Source: PALSA-600 sp963842335
GTDB taxonomy: Bacteria; Actinomycetota; Thermoleophilia; Gaiellales; Gaiellaceae
Assembly: GCA_963842335.1 (NCBI GenBank)
Contig: CAWJGF010000011.1
Coordinates: 1-64,000 of the forward strand
Reading direction: 5' to 3'
DNA: 64,000 bases
Position numbers and translations under genes: made by a program. Below, one piece after another: positions 59,156-64,000 of this stretch (its first letter is position 1; every line of letters starts with the position of its first letter). The notes beneath the pieces were generated by a model that did no database searches, was not told the origin of the DNA, and worked only from the letters and a program-made list of their open reading frames with translations.

Positions 59156-60370
59156 ATGAGCAGCGCAGAGACGGTCACGCCGGGGGAACGCCTCCCACTC
59201 GGAGGCAAGAGAAGGCACGGGCACGGTCGACGCAGGCTCGGCTGGGCCTGGTTTGCCGGTGCCGACTGACGCGCGTTCTGGAGCTCGTTCCGAGCGAGCG
59301 GAGTCTTCCTCGACGCGCAGGGGCTCGTCATCGTCGCGATGGCCTGTGTCACGGGTTTCGCGTGAGTCGCAGTCGCCGGCAGCGGCTGGTGGTACGTGCT
59401 GATCACCAACATCCTGTGGCTCGGAGTCGTGTGGATCGATCGTCATCTGCATCGTCGATCGCCTGATCTACAAGAGCTTCGGACAAGCCTTGCTGGGTGA
59501 ATCGTTGTGCTCGCCGTTCCGCGCGCCGCGCTTTCGCTGTAGCGCTCGCCCTTGTGCTCGGCCTGCCGATGGTGCAGTTCATCTTCAAGCCGTCGATCTC
59601 GAATCAGTTGACGTCAGACCTAGCGCCGTCGTAGCAGAAGCGGACGCACGCCGGTGGCCGCGCTCACCTTCTACGACCCGAAGATCAAGCAGGCGACGGA
59701 ACAGATCGCTGCGATCCAGGCCGGCGAGACGAACGTACGAGGAACCGGATCAGCAAATTCACGCGCCTGTCGGGCTGCGAGAACAACGAACCCTCCTGCT
59801 CGCATACGCATCGGACGGGTGTGGGCACTGGTGCCAGTACTACGGCGAGGCAGGCGAGCACCGCGCGCGCCAACGCTGGAGCGCAACCGGATCGTCGACC
59901 GTGACCAAGATCGCGGCGCTCAGGGCGAAGATCGGGGACTGGCAGCAGAGCTGAGGCGACCGAGAGCGCGCACACGGGTCGGACGCCATCTCCCACTAAA
60001 AGGACCTGCTCGCCCAGTGGCAGGCACTCGCGACGCCCGAGCGGCAGCACCCGGGGGCGTCCCCCAGGTACGTCCTGTTCGTGCTGGGGCCTTCGTCTGT
60101 CTCGACCTCGTCGCCCTCGCGATGAAGTTCTCGCACCTGCTGGTCGGCGGTGCGGTGTACGAAGAAGTCGCGGCCGCGCTACAGGAACGAGACAGGCTCG
60201 AAGCGCACCGCCTGCGCGCGGAGATCGCCGTCCTGCGCAAGCGGATCACCCGGGAGGCACACGCCGACGAGGACGTTGACGAGGTTCGCATCGACGTCGA
60301 GCGCACCCGCAGGATCAGCGACGAGCAGGCGAAGTTCGGCCCGCAGCGCCCCGGCGTCGCTCTGAGTTAG
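59156..60370 (+). pseudogene. DUF4407-type membrane protein, heavily frameshifted
   Basis: ATG 59156 starts SSAETVTPGERLPLGGKRRH, ending at TGA 59268. Further pieces in other frames: GLVIVAMACVTGFA and WWYVLITNILWLGVVWI helices, ALVLGLPMVQFIFKPSISNQ then LTSDLAPS (typical of DUF4407 before its long coiled coil), ALTFYDPKIKQATEQIAAIQ, and the final intact piece ALAMKFSHLLVGGAVYEEVA to QRPGVALS with a helical charged tail. At least five breaks. Family named from the QNQLTTDLAP-like motif; moderately sure. Confidence 0.55.
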
Positions 60371-60380
60371 CCTCCCGCCG

Positions 60381-60838
60381 GTGAGGCGCGTGCTCGCGTT
60401 TGCCGGAGCATTGGTCACTGCGGGCTTGCTCGCGTGGTCGATTGCGAAGGACGTGCCGCAGTCGTGGTCAGTGATGAGGAGCGAGCACGAGCGGTTTGCC
60501 GGGTATTCGCGGCTGCAACGCGACGAGGCATTCGGCACGCAATTGCCCTTACCAATGGACATCTTCGAGTGGTACCGGCAATACCTGCGGCCAAGCGACC
60601 GGTACTTCATTCAAGTCCAGAACGGCGGGTTCGGCCGCTTCATCGACAAGGAGACGGCGGTGCGCACCGTTGCGCATCTCTATCTGTTGCCCGCGATCGA
60701 GGCGCGCGACTTGCAACATGCGAACGTCGTCCTGTCGTTCGACTCGGACCCTGGCCAATCTGCATCTGCGGTACTCCGAACAATCGCGACTCGGGCATGG
60801 AGCTGAACTTCGTCTCGAGGATCGACCGTGGGACTTGA
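60381..60838 (+). pseudogene. Membrane-anchored protein, unknown, frameshifted near its 3' end
   Basis: From GTG 60381: RRVLAFAGALVTAGLLAWSI is a single N-terminal transmembrane helix. The outside part has FAGYSRLQRDEAFGTQLPLP, DIFEWYRQYLRPSDRYFIQV and ETAVRTVAHLYLLPA. After DSDPGQ near 60752 the frame slips; the original continuation is LHLRYSEQSRLG then MELNFVSRIDRGT with stop 60838. Its stop overlaps the start of the next membrane protein. Probably a periplasmic partner of the glycosyltransferase. Confidence 0.5.
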
Positions 60839-62211
60839 GCTCGCGGGCTCGCGGTTGCGAACCTCGCTTATCTGATCGTCGGCGTCGCAGCGTTCGTCGC
60901 CGCCGGCTGGGTGGTGCCTGGCAGCACCGGTACCTGGCGCCGCCTCGGCGCCGCCTACCTATTCGGGATCGTCGTGCTCGTTGTGCCCGCGTCATACCTT
61001 GCGCTCCTGCGCGTCCCGGTCGGTTTGGGCGCGCTCGGCGTGGGGCTTGTGGTGGTCGGACTCGCCTTGCGACGGGCCGGCGTACCGAGGAACCTGCCGC
61101 TGCCACGAATCCGGACTCCCTCGGCCGACGCGTTCGCGGGCGCGGCGGTCACAGCCGTCGCGCTGGTGCTGCTCGCCTATGCAACCCGCACGTTCGTGAT
61201 GCGGCCGCTCGTCGACTACGACGCTTGGGCGATCTGGGCGGCCAAAGCGCGGCTTCTCTACCAGAACGCCGCTGCGGCGCCCGCCGCCCTGCGTTCTGGG
61301 CTCTACGGACAAGCGCCATATCCGCTCGCGCTCCCGACGTTGCAGGCGCTCGGCTTCGGTGCGATGGGACGCTTCGACGGCACTCTGGTCGGCGCGCAGT
61401 TCGTCGGGCTTGCGTTCGGGTTCATGGCTGCACTGTGGTCGCTGCTCGAGCGGCGGGCGAGACCGATCGCCATCGGTCTCGCCGCGGCGGCGATCGTGGC
61501 TGCTCCACAGATCCTCTACCAACTCCTCACCCACTACGCGGACGTTCCACTCGGGTTGTTCGTCGGCCTCGGCGTCGCTGCAGCAGCCGCCTGGACTGCG
61601 AGGCCGGACGAGGACGGCTGGCTGCTCGCATGCGCGGCCGCCTTCCTGGCGATGGCGGGATTGACGAAGAGCGAAGGCGTACTGTTTGCGGTCGCCGGCG
61701 CGGTCGCACTGCTCGCCGCGCAGGTGGTCCGGACTGGCGAAGCCGGCTCAAGCCGGCGTTCGGCGCGGTCGCCGTCCTGGCGGGGATCCTCATCCCCTGG
61801 CAGATCTACTGCTCCGCCTACGGCCTCTCGACGTCGGACTACGATCTGGCCAACGTCGCGAACGTCGGCTATCTCCGTGACCACAGCTATCGCCTCGGGC
61901 CGGTCGTGCATGAGCTCTGGCCCCAGTTGGACACGCCGGACAACTGGGGTTACCTCGTTGCCGCGATCGGGGTCGGGATCGCGACCGGGATCGCCGGACG
62001 GCATTGGCGCGCCACCGCGTTCGCCGCCGTCTGGCTCGCGCTCGCAACCGGAGGGCTCGTACTCGTGTACTGGGTCTCGACGCTCCCCACGTCGTCCAAC
62101 CTGACGAACTCGAGCTTTCGCACGATCGTCTCGCTGCTCGTCGGGGGCACCGCCGTCCTGCCACTGCTGATCGCACCAATCCACGACGAAGCCGCGCCCG
62201 ATGACCAATGA
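60828..62211 (+). pseudogene. GT-C (PMT/GT39-like) membrane glycosyltransferase, two frameshifts
   Basis: GTG 60828 gives VGLELAGSR, then a missing G near 60855 shifts frame to VANLAYLIVGVAAFVAAGWV. Main body to about 61740 has eight or more helices and the loop FVMRPLVDYDAWAIWAAKAR, an acidic Asp pair after a helix as in GT-C enzymes. The last frame has LKPAFGAVAVLAGILIPWQI and VSLLVGGTAVLPLLIAPIHD. About 460 residues once repaired. Likely uses a lipid-linked sugar, possibly made by the DPM-like gene whose remnant follows. Confidence 0.6.
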
Positions 62212-62215
62212 GACC

Positions 62216-62585
62216 CAGCCGAGGTGCCGGCGCTGATCGAGCCGATCAAGCGGGGTCATGCGGAGTGTAGGCTCGCGAATCTCGGTGCACCGCCCACGGC
62301 GTCGCGTCGGCACTGGCGGGGAACAGGTTCTTGAGCCTGATCACCGGTCTGCTCTACAACACGACGCTGACCGACATGGAGACCGGCTACAAGGCGTTCC
62401 GGACCGACGTCCTGACCTCCCTCGACCTGCGTGAGAGCGGCTTCGGGATCGAGCCCGAGATCACTGCAAAGATCTGCAAACAGCGGCTCCGGATCTACGA
62501 GCTTCCGATCTCCTACTACGGGCGCACCTACAGCGAGGGCAAGAAGATCACCTGGCGGGACGGCGTCAAGGCGCTCTGGGTGTGA
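62216..62585 (+). pseudogene. C-terminal remnant of a GT2 polyprenyl-phosphate sugar transferase (DPM1-like)
   Basis: VPALIEPIKRGHAE (broken frame) and then LITGLLYNTTLTDMETGYKA, GFGIEPEITAKICKQRLRIY, ELPISYYGRTYSEGKKITW, the standard end of dolichyl-phosphate-mannose-synthase-like enzymes. The N-terminal 130 or so residues with the DxD donor site are absent: the frame begins five bases after the previous gene. A deletion fused the two genes' ends. Confidence 0.75.
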
Positions 62586-62593
62586 ACCAAGGA

Positions 62594-63429
62594 CTAGAGA
62601 ATCGCGCGCGGGTACGTCTTCGCGGCGATCGCAGCAGTGGCGCAGAGGAAGCCCACGCCGACGACGAAGTCGAGCCACAGCGTGCCGCCCGCCGAGATCC
62701 CGAGCAGCAGGTGGCGCATGCCGTGAACCTCGTAGGTGAGCGGGTTCACATGCGCGACGACGCGCAGCCACGCGGGCATGATCGCGAGCGGGATAGAGGG
62801 CGCTCGAGGCGAAGAAGAGCGGCATCAAGATCAGCTGGCCGATGCCCATGAAGCGCTCGCGCGTGCGCACGAGCGAGGCGAGGATCATCGACAAGCACGC
62901 AAAGCCGCCTGTCCCGAGCACGAGCAGGACGAGCGCGCCCGACGATGTCGAGCACCTCCAGCGGATCGCGATTCCGGCGATCGCGATCACGGCGAGGAGG
63001 ACGGTCGCCTGCGTGAGCGCGCGGATGCCGGCGCCGGTCGCCTTGCCGAGCACGATCGCGAGTCGCGGCAGCGGCGTCGCAAGCAGCCGCTGCAACTGGC
63101 CGACGTCGCGTTCCCAGATCACTGCGAGGCCGAAGAAGATGGCGATGAAGAGCGCCGCCTGCGCCATCACCCCCGGCGCGAGATAGGCGCGGTAGTCGTG
63201 GAAGCCGCCGGCCAGTGCGCGGTTTCGGCGCAGCGCGGTGCCGAAGATGAAGAGCCAGAGCAGCGGCTGCACCGAGCGGGTGGCGATGTCGAGGTGGTCG
63301 TGGCGCAGCTTGCGCAGCTCCGCCCACGCCATCGCGCCGATGCCGTCGCGAAGCCACAGCAGGCGACCGCCGAGCGCGGCAGGCCGAGCTCAGCCGAGCC
63401 GGCGCGAAAGCCACGGCTGGCGCGGGCAT
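62594..63429 (-). pseudogene. ABC-2 exporter permease (DrrB-like), several frameshifts
   Basis: ATG 63429 follows GGAGGGAGG and begins PAPAVAFAPARLS; the frame slips near 63370. Main frame: MAWAELRKLRHDHLDIATRS, LLWLFIFGTALRRNRALAGG, GVMAQAALFIAIFFGLAVIW, ACLSMILASLVRTRERFMGI. Near 62945 and 62790 it slips again; last piece PAWLRVVAHVNPLTYEVHGM to KTYPRAIL. Six helices in all, typical DrrB/ABC2_membrane layout. Pairs with the ATPase at the window edge. Confidence 0.75.
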
Positions 63430-64000
63430 CGCGGAACCTCCCTCCTTCCTCTCGATCCGGTGGCCGGTGGCCAGGGAGAAGACGTCGTCGAGCACTGGAC
63501 GTCGAACTGGCTGCGCAGCTCGTCCGGCGACCCCTGCGCCGCGAGCGTGCCCAGATCCATGATCGCGAGGCGCTCGCAGTGGCGGTCGGCCTCCTCCATC
63601 TGGTGCGTTGTCACGAGCAGCGTCGTCCCCGCCTCCTCTCGCAGCGCCTGGAGCCGCTCCCAGACGAGCCGGCGCGCTGTCGGGTCCAGCCCGACGGTCG
63701 GCTCGTCCAGGAACAGCATCCGGGGCCTGTTGAGAAGCGCGGTCGCGATCTCGAGGCGGCGCAGCATGCCGCCCGAAAGCGTGCGGCCGAGGCGGTCGAG
63801 GAACGCCTCGAGGCCCATCGCTCGACCGCGTGGTCGATCCGGTCCGGCGCTCCTTGCGCGGGACGCCGTGACGCGCGCGTAGAACTCGAGGTTCTCGCGC
63901 GCGGTCAGGGCGCCGTCGATCGAGATCGCCTGCGGGATGTAGCCGAGGATGCGGCGGATCGCGAGGCCTTCGCGGACGACGTCGTGCCCGTGGACGAACG
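63390..64000 (-). CDS. ABC exporter ATP-binding protein (DrrA-like), partial at window edge
   Basis: Open from the right edge: DVVREGLAIRRILGYIPQAI (Q-loop), ALTARENLEFYARV, then a corrupted stretch, MGLEAFLDRLGRTLSGGMLR (signature LSGGM), RMLFLDEPTVGLDP (Walker B), LLVTTHQMEEADRHCER. Walker A lies outside the window. The stretch 63810-63870 seems to lack three single bases, which together restore frame. Near 63485 the C-terminus leaves the family pattern (expected VLDDVFSLATGHRIE is in another frame). Partner of the preceding permease. Confidence 0.85.
   Translation of the reverse strand, partial: FVHGHDVVREGLAIRRILGYIPQAISIDGALTARENLEFYARVTASRARSAGPDRPRGRAMGLEAFLDRLGRTLSGGMLRRLEIATALLNRPRMLFLDEPTVGLDPTARRLVWERLQALREEAGTTLLVTTHQMEEADRHCERLAIMDLGTLAAQGSPDELRSQFDVQCSTTSSPWPPATGSRGRREVPRCPRQPWLSRRLG

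Overview
The window reads as high-GC Actinobacteriota DNA, most like a soil Thermoleophilia or Solirubrobacterales-type genome. This rests on GTG and TTG starts, ATGA/GTGA gene overlaps, F420-type enzymes (a LLM-class oxidoreductase and a deazaflavin nitroreductase), a BTAD (AfsR-type) regulator, an ECF sigma factor with a SnoaL-like tail, and a GntR/DasABC-type chitosugar regulon. The lineage is inference; there is no rRNA here.

Layout. 0.1-3.1 kb: two MDR oxidoreductases, a strong bidirectional hairpin terminator and a PhzF-family isomerase. 3.2-10.8 kb: an apparent amine or gamma-glutamyl catabolic cluster (APC permease, glutamine-synthetase-like ligase, class I amidotransferase hydrolase, aldehyde dehydrogenase, SDR, LLM flavin enzyme), with a REP-associated transposase and its palindromes inserted in the middle. 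10.8-13.2 kb: SixA phosphatase and an ABC exporter. 13.2-21.9 kb: an N-acetylglucosamine/chitooligosaccharide regulon: sugar ABC importer, GH3 hexosaminidase, SIS protein, GntR repressor, shared MsiK-type ATPase and NagA. Four DasR-like operators lie in its two promoter regions. 21.9-30.3 kb: transporters, a sigma factor and STAS protein, a reductase, an acetyltransferase, and two envelope-glycan type genes.

30.4-37 kb is mobile: tRNA-Arg(CCT) with a degenerate copy of its 3' half, a divergent SDR/TetR pair, a frameshifted integrase abutting a truncated DUF6745 gene, and an IS110 element with a long noncoding leader. 37-46.7 kb carries a secreted propeller protein, a vanadium-haloperoxidase-like enzyme, a cNMP-binding protein, a class II amidotransferase, a PLP lyase and a GH3 beta-glucosidase. 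46.8-53.5 kb is a zone of duplicated and truncated genes. It includes the most striking gene in the window: a deiodinase-like protein with an in-frame TGA at the place where animal deiodinases have selenocysteine, followed by a hairpin whose loop contains GGU.

From about 54 kb to the right edge most genes carry single-base indels (ArsR, AraC, VOC, MFS, DUF4407, two glycosyltransferase-like genes, an ABC exporter) beside a few intact ones (SRPBCC, PPK2, DDN, VOC). Several indels within short distances of each other point to sequence error at least as strongly as to gene decay, so exact ends there are provisional.
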